Shown here piece by piece: positions 1-8,459 of a DNA stretch of 64,000 nucleotides. Numbering within the stretch: position 1 is the first letter of the stretch; each line of letters begins with the position of its first letter. Origin of the DNA: Candidatus Xiphinematobacter sp. Lineage in GTDB: Bacteria > Verrucomicrobiota > Verrucomicrobiia > Chthoniobacterales > Xiphinematobacteraceae. Location: assembly GCA_016766635.1 (NCBI GenBank), contig CP068473.1:678673-742672 (forward strand), in the 5' to 3' direction. The position numbers and the translations under genes are program-made. Below the pieces are notes generated by a model that worked only from the letters and a program-made list of their open reading frames with translations, was not told the origin of the DNA and searched no databases.

Positions 1-120
1 CCTATTTTTCGGAAAGGAAAGCAGGTTTACCAAGATGTAGGGATCCAAACGGTCCGCCGGCATGTCAAAGAGCAGCTCCAATATTTCCAACCAGGCATCA
101 AGCAGCTTCTCAATCCCCAT
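1..120 (-). CDS. Partial hypothetical protein, N-terminal 40 residues
   Basis: An open frame starts with ATG at 120 and runs leftward off the window without a stop. The visible product begins MGIEKLLDAWLEILELL and continues with an acidic, leucine-rich helix-like stretch and a PADRFDPYILVNLL segment, a composition typical of real protein. No clear ribosome binding site precedes the ATG, and I do not recognise the family. A competing frame covering 27-275 on the same strand is Cys/Trp/Ser-rich and looks like a shadow. The call rests only on composition and on the frame staying open to the edge. Confidence 0.4.
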   Translation of the reverse strand, partial: MGIEKLLDAWLEILELLFDMPADRLDPYILVNLLSFPKNR

Positions 121-343
121 GAATACCCAGTTGGAATGGAACTAAACTTGCACCGACAGAGGACCAATTCGTTCATCAGTATGCGCCAAGCCGCTACCTG
201 ACTACCTAATGGTCCCACGGCATCTGAAGGAATGTGGGAGTAAAAAGACCCCCCTGAATTTCCCGCACACGTCATGTTTCTTCTACTGTGCAGCAGCCTA
301 TAGCCGCGCGAGCAGTAAATCTTCCATAGTAGTGCTGCAACAT

Positions 344-1285
344 TTATGGAAGGGTGGTTTTTAAGACACAGGATCCTCCAACAATAGGAAGGATAGATAT
401 TTCGGAAGCCTGTGCGGGCACAAAGAAAAATTGACCAGCAGTGAAGCTACTTCCCCCGCAAGAGATACTTCCTTTGACCACTACGTAAATGGAAAACTTT
501 TTTTCATAGTGAGCCTGCATTGGTCTAGCAATCTCTAGAAAATCGACATGGAAAAACGGGCAGCTGGCAATTACAGCCTGTCCGGAGGGCTGCAGCCTTG
601 GCTCAAAATCTAAAAAATTGATTGATGCAAGTGACTCATGAATGTGCAAACGACGCGGAAGGCCATCAAGTCCACGTCGATCCCAATCATAGAGTCGGAA
701 GGTGGTATCGCTGTTCTGCTGAATTTCTACAATGACGCCCCCCCTCGCAGCGTGTAGTCTCCCGCTTGGAATAAAAAGCGAGTTGCCTGTTTCTACGGGG
801 AGTTTATGTAAGGCTTCTTCTATATGCCCCATGGCCAAAAGCAACTCAAAGGACCGTTTCGATGTACCTTTTTTGAGTCCTGCGTAGACTTTCGCTCCGG
901 AAGCGGTTTCCAGAAAATACCAAACTTCGGTCTTAGACTCTCCATTTAGCGCCTTAGCAACCCTTTCTGGGGGGTGCACCTGTACCGAAAGGCACTCCCG
1001 AACGTCTAGAAGTTTGCAAAGAATCGGAAAGCGAGGGGAAGGAGAGTTCACAAGGTGTGCTCCAAAAATCTCCTCCCTATGGCCCTGCCAAAGGGCATTT
1101 AGCGTCTCCCCTTTTAGTAGACCGTAACGTACCACGCTTTGGGCTTCTCTGCGGTCTACCACTTCCCATAGCTCCCCAACAGAAGTCCCATAGGGAATAA
1201 CTTTGCCGTAGGCATTTAGTTTCCCCCCCCCCCATACGCGTTTTACTGGAAGCGGCTCGAAAATTAAGGGATTTCCCGAGTACAT
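344..1285 (-). CDS. manA: Mannose-6-phosphate isomerase, class I
   Basis: Type I phosphomannose isomerase, a cytosolic zinc enzyme that interconverts fructose-6-phosphate and mannose-6-phosphate and feeds mannose or GDP-sugar synthesis for envelope glycans. The 313-residue length fits the short bacterial class. Visible signatures are the N-terminal RVWGGGKL, the metal-binding QVHP near residue 102, ESKTEVWY near 116, PSGRLHA near 173 and the QQNSDTTFRLYDWDR segment near 189. It is transcribed leftward, just downstream of alr on the same strand with a 40-bp gap. Oddity: the Gly codons of the WGGG motif lie in a run of 11 identical bases (1223-1233), a possible slippage site. Confidence 0.93.
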   Translation of the reverse strand: MYSGNPLIFEPLPVKRVWGGGKLNAYGKVIPYGTSVGELWEVVDRREAQSVVRYGLLKGETLNALWQGHREEIFGAHLVNSPSPRFPILCKLLDVRECLSVQVHPPERVAKALNGESKTEVWYFLETASGAKVYAGLKKGTSKRSFELLLAMGHIEEALHKLPVETGNSLFIPSGRLHAARGGVIVEIQQNSDTTFRLYDWDRRGLDGLPRRLHIHESLASINFLDFEPRLQPSGQAVIASCPFFHVDFLEIARPMQAHYEKKFSIYVVVKGSISCGGSSFTAGQFFFVPAQASEISILPIVGGSCVLKTTLP

Positions 1286-1325
1286 GGAGCACCATCCCCC
1301 AAGAGCAACTGCATTGCCGAACTAC

Positions 1326-2432
1326 TCATAGAAACAAACGTGCTGTCCTCCTAGGATGTATACGGGTTAGAATTTCCCACGCAGTAGTGCCTGCCCAACC
1401 TGCTATATCGGAAGCAAGGATTTCTTCTTCTCCATCTTTCCCAATCAAAACCACCTCCTCTCCGTAAAGGACGTCAGATAACTCAGAAACATCTACGATT
1501 GTGGAGTCCATAGTCACGCGCCCCACTACCGGACAGCGACGCCCACGGACTAAAACGAAAGCGGAGCTTCCGGAAAGGGAACAAGGATAACCATCGGCAT
1601 ATCCTGCAGCCAGGGTGGCCAGGCGCGAGGCCTTTGAGGTAAAGTACGTTCTCCCATAACTGACGCTACGTCCTTTTTCAACCTGTCGTATATTTACCAC
1701 GCGAGTTTTCCATGTAAGAACGGGTTTCAGGCGATATTGATGCCGACGGGGCACAGCAATTCCATAGAGAGCCAACCCAGGTCGTACTAAATCGAATGCA
1801 CTATCTGGAAATTCCAAAATCCCAGTGCTGCTTAGTACATGTAAGTAAGCTCCAGGAAATAATTTACGAAAAAAAGCCCTAGAACTCTCCATCCATTGGA
1901 GTTGCTGGTAACTAAATACTGGGTCCTCTTCCCAAACCGGGAGATGCGTCGCAATGGAATGAACCAATATCCCAGGAAGCCGCGCAAGCGTTTGTAGACA
2001 GCACTCCGCCTCTTCTTTCCAAATTCCCATCCTCCCCATGCCAGTATCAATTTTTATGCAAACACGCGCGGACCGCACTCCAGCATATTTCGCATACTCC
2101 ACTGTTTCCTCCAAACTTGAGACAGTGGCGATAAACCCCCACCCCACCACTTGCTGACGTTCTTCGGGAAGAACAGACCCCAGAATGAGGATATCATGGT
2201 CAGGAATAACTTTTCGAAGCTCAATGGCTTCTGAAAGACAGGCAACAGCAAAGGCCGTGGATTCATTTCTTAGTGCCGTGGCGACTTCAACTAACCCGTG
2301 ACCATAAGCATCTGCCTTTAAAACGCTTATAACACCACATTTGCGAGGCAGCCGCGAACGCAACTCTCTTAGATTAAATGCCAATAAATCTAGTTGCACT
2401 TCCGTCCAGCAGCGCAATGCCTTTGCCTCCAA
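1326..2432 (-). CDS. alr: Alanine racemase
   Basis: PLP-dependent racemase that makes D-alanine for peptidoglycan. At 368 residues it has the normal length. The PLP-binding lysine is in VLKADAYGHG (Lys39), the second catalytic base is the Tyr of SVSYGRTY (about 259), and GYADGYP near 277 is a family signature. The N-terminal TIM-barrel and C-terminal beta domain both appear complete. manA follows 40 bp downstream on the same strand, so the two may be cotranscribed. Together with murA this shows that a cell wall is still made. Confidence 0.96.
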   Translation of the reverse strand: MEAKALRCWTEVQLDLLAFNLRELRSRLPRKCGVISVLKADAYGHGLVEVATALRNESTAFAVACLSEAIELRKVIPDHDILILGSVLPEERQQVVGWGFIATVSSLEETVEYAKYAGVRSARVCIKIDTGMGRMGIWKEEAECCLQTLARLPGILVHSIATHLPVWEEDPVFSYQQLQWMESSRAFFRKLFPGAYLHVLSSTGILEFPDSAFDLVRPGLALYGIAVPRRHQYRLKPVLTWKTRVVNIRQVEKGRSVSYGRTYFTSKASRLATLAAGYADGYPCSLSGSSAFVLVRGRRCPVVGRVTMDSTIVDVSELSDVLYGEEVVLIGKDGEEEILASDIAGWAGTTAWEILTRIHPRRTARLFL

Positions 2433-2975
2433 GCTAGCCCCCCGTCACCGCCCCATTCTAGTTCCAAATGGGAGGGGCAGAAAGTACATAATCAGCATTG
2501 TAGTGAAAATTCACTGGAAGCTCCCCTCAGCACTGCCTTGATCCTAAAAACTCTAACCCCTGCATAGATAGAGGCCATTCGATCGAAGTCGTCTTTTACG
2601 CTACAACAGGGCTTTTGCATCTTTACATGAAAAAGTAGAGAAACCATACCAGTCCACTTCTTGTAAAAAGCGAGAGGGAACGGGTTATACTGACTTTAAG
2701 CTGCCTTAGCCATTATATGCGCGAGCCGTGAGGGTTTCTTCTCCCTCTTTTAACCTTTCCTGAGTCAAAACACGTGCCGTCATGATATGGATGTGAAGGC
2801 ATAGCCGTCCCAAGGGCTCGGCATTACTTCTGCTGACGCCCCCTGGTATAACTGTCTTCTATCTACTTCCCTTCACATGTTCTTTTATTAAGATGTCATG
2901 GCAAAGCTTTCAGCGTGAGGCATACTCTCCCTGCTGCGGTGGGAGGGATGTCCATTCCTCTCAGGGGTGATCTAA
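2433..2975. other. Intergenic spacer between divergent alr and riboflavin synthase
   Basis: About 540 bases without a recognisable gene. It must hold the promoters of the leftward alr-manA pair and the rightward riboflavin synthase gene. A 7-bp hairpin with one G-U pair (about 2926-2949) lies shortly before the riboflavin synthase start. I looked for the conserved FMN riboswitch sequence blocks there and did not see them. The rest shows nothing recognisable and may be eroded sequence. Confidence 0.5.
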
Positions 2976-3593
2976 ATGTTTACAGGCCTTATCGAAGAAA
3001 TAGGACGAGTGATAAGTTTGGAGAAACAAGCTGGGGGCCTTTCCCTGAGTGTCCGGGTTCCGAGGATAGCGCCTTCTTGCCAAATTGGGAATAGCGTTGC
3101 TATCAACGGCTGCTGCCTAACAGTAGTGGCGATTTCTAAAAACCAGGTAGAGTTTCTCCTGCTTCTGGAAACCCTTTCCCGTACCAACCTTGGAGATCTA
3201 CAGGCCGGAGACCACATCAATTGTGAACTTCCTCTTCTCGCAAATGGGCGGTTGGGGGGCCATTTCGTGCAAGGACACATCGACTGCACAGCACACGTGC
3301 TCTCCTCCAGCTACTCCGGCCAAGACTTTTGGGCTGAAATAGAAATCCCTCCAGCAGCTGTTCAATATCTGATCTTCAAAGGATCTATAGCAGTAAATGG
3401 GGTGAGTCTAACAATAGCCAAGCTGAAAAAGAGGTCTTTTGCAGTCTGCATCACCCCCCACACATGCGCACATACCAACTTGAGCGGCCTTCATAGAGGG
3501 GTACGCACCAATCTGGAGTTCGACATGGTAGCAAAATATATTGAACGCATGCAAGCCACGAGATCTACTGGTCGTTTGGCCGTCCAATCGTAG
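2976..3593 (+). CDS. ribE: Riboflavin synthase, alpha subunit
   Basis: Catalyses dismutation of two 6,7-dimethyl-8-ribityllumazine molecules to riboflavin, the last step of the pathway. The protein starts with the signature MFTGLIEEIGRV and has two homologous lumazine-binding barrels: residues 1 to about 95, and a second from HFVQGHIDCTA to about 190, containing VNGVSLTIA. At 205 residues it is full length. The gene stands alone, followed by tRNA-Cys; no other riboflavin gene is in the window. Confidence 0.95.
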   Translation: MFTGLIEEIGRVISLEKQAGGLSLSVRVPRIAPSCQIGNSVAINGCCLTVVAISKNQVEFLLLLETLSRTNLGDLQAGDHINCELPLLANGRLGGHFVQGHIDCTAHVLSSSYSGQDFWAEIEIPPAAVQYLIFKGSIAVNGVSLTIAKLKKRSFAVCITPHTCAHTNLSGLHRGVRTNLEFDMVAKYIERMQATRSTGRLAVQS

Positions 3594-3703
3594 GAATGCA
3601 AAGGCTATAGGTGAGTTGACTGTAGAGTCTACCAAAGATGGAATGAGGGATTTCAAAGTTGTACTTGCAGTAAAGTATGTCCTGGGTATTTAAAGGTAGC
3701 GGT

Positions 3704-3775
3704 GGCGGGGTAGCCAAGTGGTAAGGCCGGAGTCTGCAAAACTCCTATGCGACGGTTCGATTCCGCCCCCCGCCT
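3704..3775 (+). tRNA. tRNA-Cys (GCA)
   Basis: The cloverleaf folds by eye. The acceptor stem GGCGGGG pairs perfectly with CCCCGCC, the anticodon loop CTGCAAA gives anticodon GCA, and the T arm contains GGTTCGATTCC. The discriminator is U73, as expected for cysteine tRNA. The length is 72 nt without an encoded CCA. Confidence 0.96.
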
Positions 3776-3890
3776 TGCACCGATTCCACTGGAGCGCTGA
3801 AGGATCAACTTGGAAAGGCTTTGCTAGGCCACCTCGATTGGCTTCTGCACACACTTGTCCCTTTATTGGCCATGGCCGTTGAGGAAGGAG

Positions 3891-3921
3891 AAAAAGGGAA
3901 GGGGCTTCTAGGCGCCCCTTC
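3891..3921 (-). terminator. Intrinsic terminator of topB
   Basis: In the leftward direction GAAGGGGC and GCCCCTTC form a perfect 8-bp stem (3914-3921 with 3898-3905), followed by a short C/T tract ending in five Ts (3891-3895). The topB stop codon (3908-3910) lies inside the loop, so coding sequence runs into the terminator stem. Confidence 0.75.
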
Positions 3922-6349
3922 GGCGTTCCGGGAACTCGAACTTTATCTTTTCATCTTTCAAGACGAGGTAGGCAGAAAAATGACGGCCTCTCTTGGAGAT
4001 AAATTGAGAAATGAGGTCGGTCCTCCCAGTCTTTAAGACTTTAATCATTTGGTCTTGCGGAATTTCCTTCTGCAGGATCACCTTCCTAATATTCAGAGTA
4101 CACTCCCCTGCCAGCATCCTGTCACAACAATAGGAAGAGCCGGCATCATAAACCCCCCCTTTATGGCAAACTGGGCAAGAACCAATGATAGAGGTTAAGG
4201 AAGGAGCTGCCTGCTTCCTCCCCATTTCCGAATAGGAATCTCTAAAATCAAAACTTACCTTGAAGGTTTCATCTAGCCTGACTTTGGCCGTAAAAGAGTT
4301 CCCGTTTTTGCTGCGAAATCCCCCTAATGGACCAATGGATCCTGTTTCAAGTAGGATACGGATTTCCTCAGGAGTGAATTGCCTTCCAGCGACGCTTTTC
4401 CAGAACGAGAGCCCGCAGCTTTTGCACGCGTAAGCGTGGAGGGTCTCCAGGAAGCCCATGGTATGGCATTTAGGGCATTGAGCTTCTAAGTCCTGATAGT
4501 TTTTTTTCGATGAAATGGCGGAAAATCTTTTTGTTTTTTCCACAATTTTTTCTGCAAATCGGCGTATCTCCTTCATGAATGTCCCACGGTCAAATTGGTC
4601 CGCTTCCATGCGTTTAAGTTTATACTCCCATTCGCCAGTAAGTTCTGGAGAACATAGGTCCTGGATACCAATATCACGTAGTAAATTTGTCAGAGCGATG
4701 CCCTTAGCAGTGGCTATCAGTCTATGTCCCTGGCGTGTTACATAGCCATCGGTTGCCAATCCTTCAATAATTTGTGCCCGTGTGGCAGGAGTTCCCAGGC
4801 CGCGTTGGTGCATGGCTTCCCGTAACAGTTCTTCCTCAACCAATTTTCCAGCGCCTTCCATAGCAGTGAGCAATGTGGCCTCCGAATAACGTGCTGGAGG
4901 TTTGGTTTCGTTCTCAACCACCTCCATTTTTGTGGCAAAAACAGGCGTTCCTGCATGTATCGGAACAAGTACCTCCTTACTGGAGGACTGCTTGTCATAG
5001 ACAGCAAGCCAGCCCCAATCGACAGGGATTTTTTCCTCACTCTGAAAACTTTCTCCCTCCACGGTGGTGGTACGGGTAGTTAGTTGAAACTGAGCGGGAG
5101 GGAAAAAAACTGCAACCAGCCGGCGCCTGACCATATCATAAACCCTTGCTTCTATCTCATCTAAGTTTCTTGGTGTTTTCCCAGCAGTGGGAATAATGGC
5201 ATGGTGGTCGGTCACTTTTGCATTGTCAAAGACACGCTTGATTGGCCTGACCCAGTCTTGGGCCAGAGCTCTAGTAGCTTGGGTGTGCAACCTCTTCTCC
5301 TCAATGGAACCTAAGACGGAACGCACGGCAGGAAGATAGTCCTCCGGAAGATACCTAGAATCCGTCCTTGGATAAGTCAAAGCCTTATGGTGCTCGTAAA
5401 GCGCCTGCACAATTTGAAGCGTTCTGCGCGCACTGAGAGAGTAGCGAATATTAGCTTCTTTTTGAAGCGAGGTGAGATCATAGAGCAAGGGAGCACTTTG
5501 CGAAGATACTTTTTTTTCCTCAACTGCAATTCCTTGTCCCCCTTGACATCTAGCCTGAACGGCCTCTGCCTTTTCCTTCTCCCATAGTCTCTCTGCACGA
5601 GCGTCCTCATCACTGCCTTTTTGAAAGGAGGGATCGAACCATTTCCCCCAATACTCTTTCCCTTTACAAGCAAAGCTGGCCCGGATCTCAAAATAGACAC
5701 GTGGTGTAAAGGAACGGATTTTGTCCTCTCGCTCCACCAGAATGCTAAGCGTAGGCGTTTGTACACGCCCTACCGGAGTAAGTCGAAACTTCCCTGGCCC
5801 GGAGTTAAGAGCTGTCATTGCACGGGTTCCATTAATACCCACTAGCCAATCACCCTCAGAGCGACAAATGGCGGCCTCTCCTAACGGAAGAACCTCTCTT
5901 TCCTGGCGTAAGTTTTGGAAACCTACACGAATTGCCTCACTGGTCATGGATTGTAGCCAAAGCCTACGAGTTGGCTTTTGGTTTTCAGCAAGCTGCATAA
6001 GGTAGCGGAAAATGAGTTCTCCTTCACGCCCGGCGTCACAGGCGTTGATAACCTCAACAATATCCAGACGTTGAAGTAATTTACAAATTAGTTGAAAACG
6101 GCTTAGTGTCCTTTTAATCGGCTTCAGTCCGAAGCTAGAGGGAATGATAGGGAGACTAGAAAAATCCCATTTTCTACCTTTTTTGCCTGTCTCATTCGGC
6201 AAGCAAAGCTCAACGAGGTGGCCAATGGCGGACGTGACTACATACCGCTCGTTCTCAAAATAATCGTCCTTCTTGGATAATTTCCCGAGTGCACGTGCCA
6301 AACTAACTGCAACGTCGGGTTTTTCTGCAATGACAAGGCTCTTTCCCAT
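3908..6349 (-). CDS. topB: DNA topoisomerase III (type IA)
   Basis: Type IA topoisomerase that relaxes or decatenates DNA through a 5'-phosphotyrosine intermediate. The start is placed at MGKSLVIAEKPDVA, which matches the conserved Toprim-domain beginning of the family; an upstream in-frame ATG at 6391 would add 14 unconserved residues. The Toprim acidic motif is within NACDAGREGELIFRY and the catalytic tyrosine is in ALTYPRTDSRYLPED near residue 320. The C-terminus carries Cys4 zinc-ribbon-like repeats (CPKCH...CKSC and CPVCH...CC) and Topo C-repeats. At about 813 residues it is full length. Its stop lies inside a terminator hairpin. Confidence 0.95.
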   Translation of the reverse strand: MGKSLVIAEKPDVAVSLARALGKLSKKDDYFENERYVVTSAIGHLVELCLPNETGKKGRKWDFSSLPIIPSSFGLKPIKRTLSRFQLICKLLQRLDIVEVINACDAGREGELIFRYLMQLAENQKPTRRLWLQSMTSEAIRVGFQNLRQEREVLPLGEAAICRSEGDWLVGINGTRAMTALNSGPGKFRLTPVGRVQTPTLSILVEREDKIRSFTPRVYFEIRASFACKGKEYWGKWFDPSFQKGSDEDARAERLWEKEKAEAVQARCQGGQGIAVEEKKVSSQSAPLLYDLTSLQKEANIRYSLSARRTLQIVQALYEHHKALTYPRTDSRYLPEDYLPAVRSVLGSIEEKRLHTQATRALAQDWVRPIKRVFDNAKVTDHHAIIPTAGKTPRNLDEIEARVYDMVRRRLVAVFFPPAQFQLTTRTTTVEGESFQSEEKIPVDWGWLAVYDKQSSSKEVLVPIHAGTPVFATKMEVVENETKPPARYSEATLLTAMEGAGKLVEEELLREAMHQRGLGTPATRAQIIEGLATDGYVTRQGHRLIATAKGIALTNLLRDIGIQDLCSPELTGEWEYKLKRMEADQFDRGTFMKEIRRFAEKIVEKTKRFSAISSKKNYQDLEAQCPKCHTMGFLETLHAYACKSCGLSFWKSVAGRQFTPEEIRILLETGSIGPLGGFRSKNGNSFTAKVRLDETFKVSFDFRDSYSEMGRKQAAPSLTSIIGSCPVCHKGGVYDAGSSYCCDRMLAGECTLNIRKVILQKEIPQDQMIKVLKTGRTDLISQFISKRGRHFSAYLVLKDEKIKFEFPERRRGA

Positions 6350-7014
6350 CTGGAGGAGGATCTGGATCTTTCTTCCAGCTAATTCAGTCAACAGTCAACA
6401 GAGTATAGGTTGCTATAGTGTAGGCTGTGGACGAGCTACAAACGGGGGGCGACCCGTGGCATATGGGACACACACCCATCCGCTAATAAGGAAGGAAGGG
6501 CACGCACAGACCCAGAGCTGTCCACAGAGGGCAAAAGAGGTAGGAACGGTTTTTTGGCCAACCTTATCCCCGGATAGTGTAAATCAGACAGTAAAGCGAA
6601 TATGATTGCCCCACAATAAAATTTCAGGAGCCTTAGCTACGATGATCTTTCTTTTGATTTTAATGTCTAAGTCCCCCCATTCACGGACGGCATTATGGAA
6701 AAACTCACATCGCTAAGGCAGGCAAAAGTGTAACAATTTCTGCTGATTGTTATTTCAGTCCTTTCTTATCTAGAGTAGAAAGGGAAAGTGAGGGAGAGAG
6801 ACCCAGCAGTGGTTTACACAAGGAAGCAAACGGTGAGGAGGCCGGTCCCCCGTCTCTTGCTGCCTCGCGGTAGGTGGGGACCGTGAGTGGAGTGCGTGTG
6901 AGCCCCATTGGACGTTCTTGTCTCCCAGAACGGTAGTGCGGCTGGGTCCAGACTGATTGTCCAATTTGCTTTGACGTATGCCAAAAATTAACCTAAGGAC
7001 TTCCCTCGCCAGCT
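6350..7014. other. Spacer upstream of rpmE with inverted repeats
   Basis: About 660 bases between divergent topB and rpmE with no recognisable coding sequence. The left half shows nothing clear. A few matches to parts of a DnaA box (for example TTATCCCC near 6563) are isolated. The right half contains several strong inverted repeats, listed separately (6800-6965). Confidence 0.5.
6800..6965 (+). ncRNA. Candidate structured RNA or rpmE leader, identity unknown
   Basis: Nested inverted repeats suggest a folded transcript: GACCCAGC (6800-6807) with GCTGGGTC (6941-6948), and inside it CGGTCCCC (6843-6850) with GGGGACCG (6876-6883), which encloses a short CTGCC/GGTAG hairpin. A separate CGTTCT/AGAACG hairpin lies at 6913-6932, and ATTGGAC (6907-6913) matches GTCCAAT (6959-6965), which competes with the closing stem. 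It sits just upstream of rpmE, so it could be an L31 leader or an independent RNA such as 6S. I did not find the conserved sequence blocks of RNase P, SRP RNA or tmRNA. Strand is assumed from rpmE. Confidence 0.35.
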
Positions 7015-7254
7015 ATGAAAAAAAATATTCATCCAGAATATGAGATGACGGAGATTTCCTGCGCTTGCGGAGCAGTCTATCATACCCGCTCCACTAGGAA
7101 AAATGTTAAGGTCGGAATCTGTTCTGCATGTCACCCGATTTTCACTGGAGAGCAAAGATTTGTAGACACCGCAGGACGTGTGGAAAGATTTACCCGTCGT
7201 TATGGGAGCCTACACATCACCCGTCCCGCCAAGCCCAGGAAAGCTTCAGCTTAG
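7015..7254 (+). CDS. rpmE: 50S ribosomal protein L31
   Basis: Small protein of the large ribosomal subunit at the 5S/central protuberance side. At 79 residues it starts [19 protein letters not shown] and contains the family block [27 protein letters not shown]. The cysteines CAC near the start and CSAC later resemble the zinc-binding C+ type of L31. The C-terminal KPRKASA tail is short. prfA follows after about 100 bases, the common rpmE-prfA-prmC order of many bacteria. Confidence 0.96.
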   Translation: MKKNIHPEYEMTEISCACGAVYHTRSTRKNVKVGICSACHPIFTGEQRFVDTAGRVERFTRRYGSLHITRPAKPRKASA

Positions 7255-7352
7255 TTCGTCTTCCAAAGCAGCTTTTTTCTGCAACGTGACGGGCCGCCCT
7301 CAACCTCCTTCGGCGCGATACCCCTTTCCTTGCACTAACCCATTCCTAGTCA

Positions 7353-8459
7353 ATGGATCTTTACCCGCTAATTGAAAAAAAAATCTCCCGACTTGCTGAA
7401 CTGGAACATGAATTGGGAAAGTCTGGGTTCTTCAGTAACACTACCTATGCGCGTCAGACCCTACGTGAACACGCTCATACTAAACATCTTGTGGAGACCT
7501 GGCAAACTTTGCTAGATACCCGCAGGCGTATCGCGGAAGACCGGACATTTGTGGACGGTGCCGACCGAGAGATAGCTGAACTAGCGCTCGCTGAGATTGC
7601 TGCGTTAGAATCCGACGAGGAGCACCTTGATCGGGAGGTCCGGGTCGGCCTTCTGCCACCGGTTATTGGTGAGGGTCGCAACGCCATTGTGGAAATCCGT
7701 GCTGGAACTGGTGGGTTAGAGGCCGCCCTTTTCGCTGCAGATCTGTACCGCATGTACTATCGATACTCTGAGGCCAATGGACTAAAGACGGAAACTATGG
7801 ACGTCAGAGAGAGTGAACTGGGTGGTGTTAAGGAGGTCACTTTTAAAATATCAGGGGAGATAGTTTTCCGCCAACTACGCTATGAAAGTGGAGTGCATCG
7901 TGTACAGCGTGTACCTGCCACAGAAACTCAAGGACGCATTCACACCTCCACAGCGACAGTGGCGGTACTCCCGGAGGCACAAGAAGTCGATATTGAGATT
8001 CCCCACCAGGACTTGCGTATTGAGGTCTGCCGGGCAGGCGGCCCAGGGGGGCAAGGTGTGAATACCACCGACTCTGCTGTCCAAGTACTCCACACCCCTA
8101 CTGGAAAGATTGTCCGCTGCCAAGATGGCCGTAGCCAACAACAGAATAAGGAGAGAGCACTCCAGATTCTCCGTAGCCGCCTCTTGGAAGAAAAGCGGCG
8201 AGAAGAGGAAAGGAAATACTCTGCTTATCGAAAGAACCTTATTGGTAGTGGCGGGCGCGAGGAAAAAATCCGCACCTATAACTTTCCGCAAAATCGCGTT
8301 ACCGACCATCGTGTCGGTCTTACTCTCTACAGTCTCGACCGCTTTATCGAGGGGGAAATTCGTGAGCTTGTTGAGGCACTCCAGAACCGAGACCTTGAGG
8401 AAAGAATTAAGCAGAGTTTTTGGACCAACTCCTCCCTTACCCCTGATGTGAATAGATGA
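7353..8459 (+). CDS. prfA: Peptide chain release factor 1
   Basis: Class I release factor that recognises UAA and UAG and triggers peptidyl-tRNA hydrolysis. The codon-reading tripeptide PAT is at about residues 188-190 (RVPATETQGRIH), and the catalytic GGQ is at about 231-233 (GGPGGQGVNTTDSAV), whose glutamine is the target of PrmC. At 368 residues it is full length. It overlaps prmC by the ATGA at 8456-8459, so translation is probably coupled. Confidence 0.97.
   Translation: MDLYPLIEKKISRLAELEHELGKSGFFSNTTYARQTLREHAHTKHLVETWQTLLDTRRRIAEDRTFVDGADREIAELALAEIAALESDEEHLDREVRVGLLPPVIGEGRNAIVEIRAGTGGLEAALFAADLYRMYYRYSEANGLKTETMDVRESELGGVKEVTFKISGEIVFRQLRYESGVHRVQRVPATETQGRIHTSTATVAVLPEAQEVDIEIPHQDLRIEVCRAGGPGGQGVNTTDSAVQVLHTPTGKIVRCQDGRSQQQNKERALQILRSRLLEEKRREEERKYSAYRKNLIGSGGREEKIRTYNFPQNRVTDHRVGLTLYSLDRFIEGEIRELVEALQNRDLEERIKQSFWTNSSLTPDVNR

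Noticed and set aside
2600-2975. FMN riboswitch before riboflavin synthase
   Set aside because: None of the conserved RFN sequence blocks could be found; only a simple hairpin is present.
6400-6620. Possible replication origin with DnaA-like boxes
   Set aside because: Only isolated partial matches such as TTATCCCC; no cluster, AT-rich unwinding region or neighbouring dnaA/dnaN.
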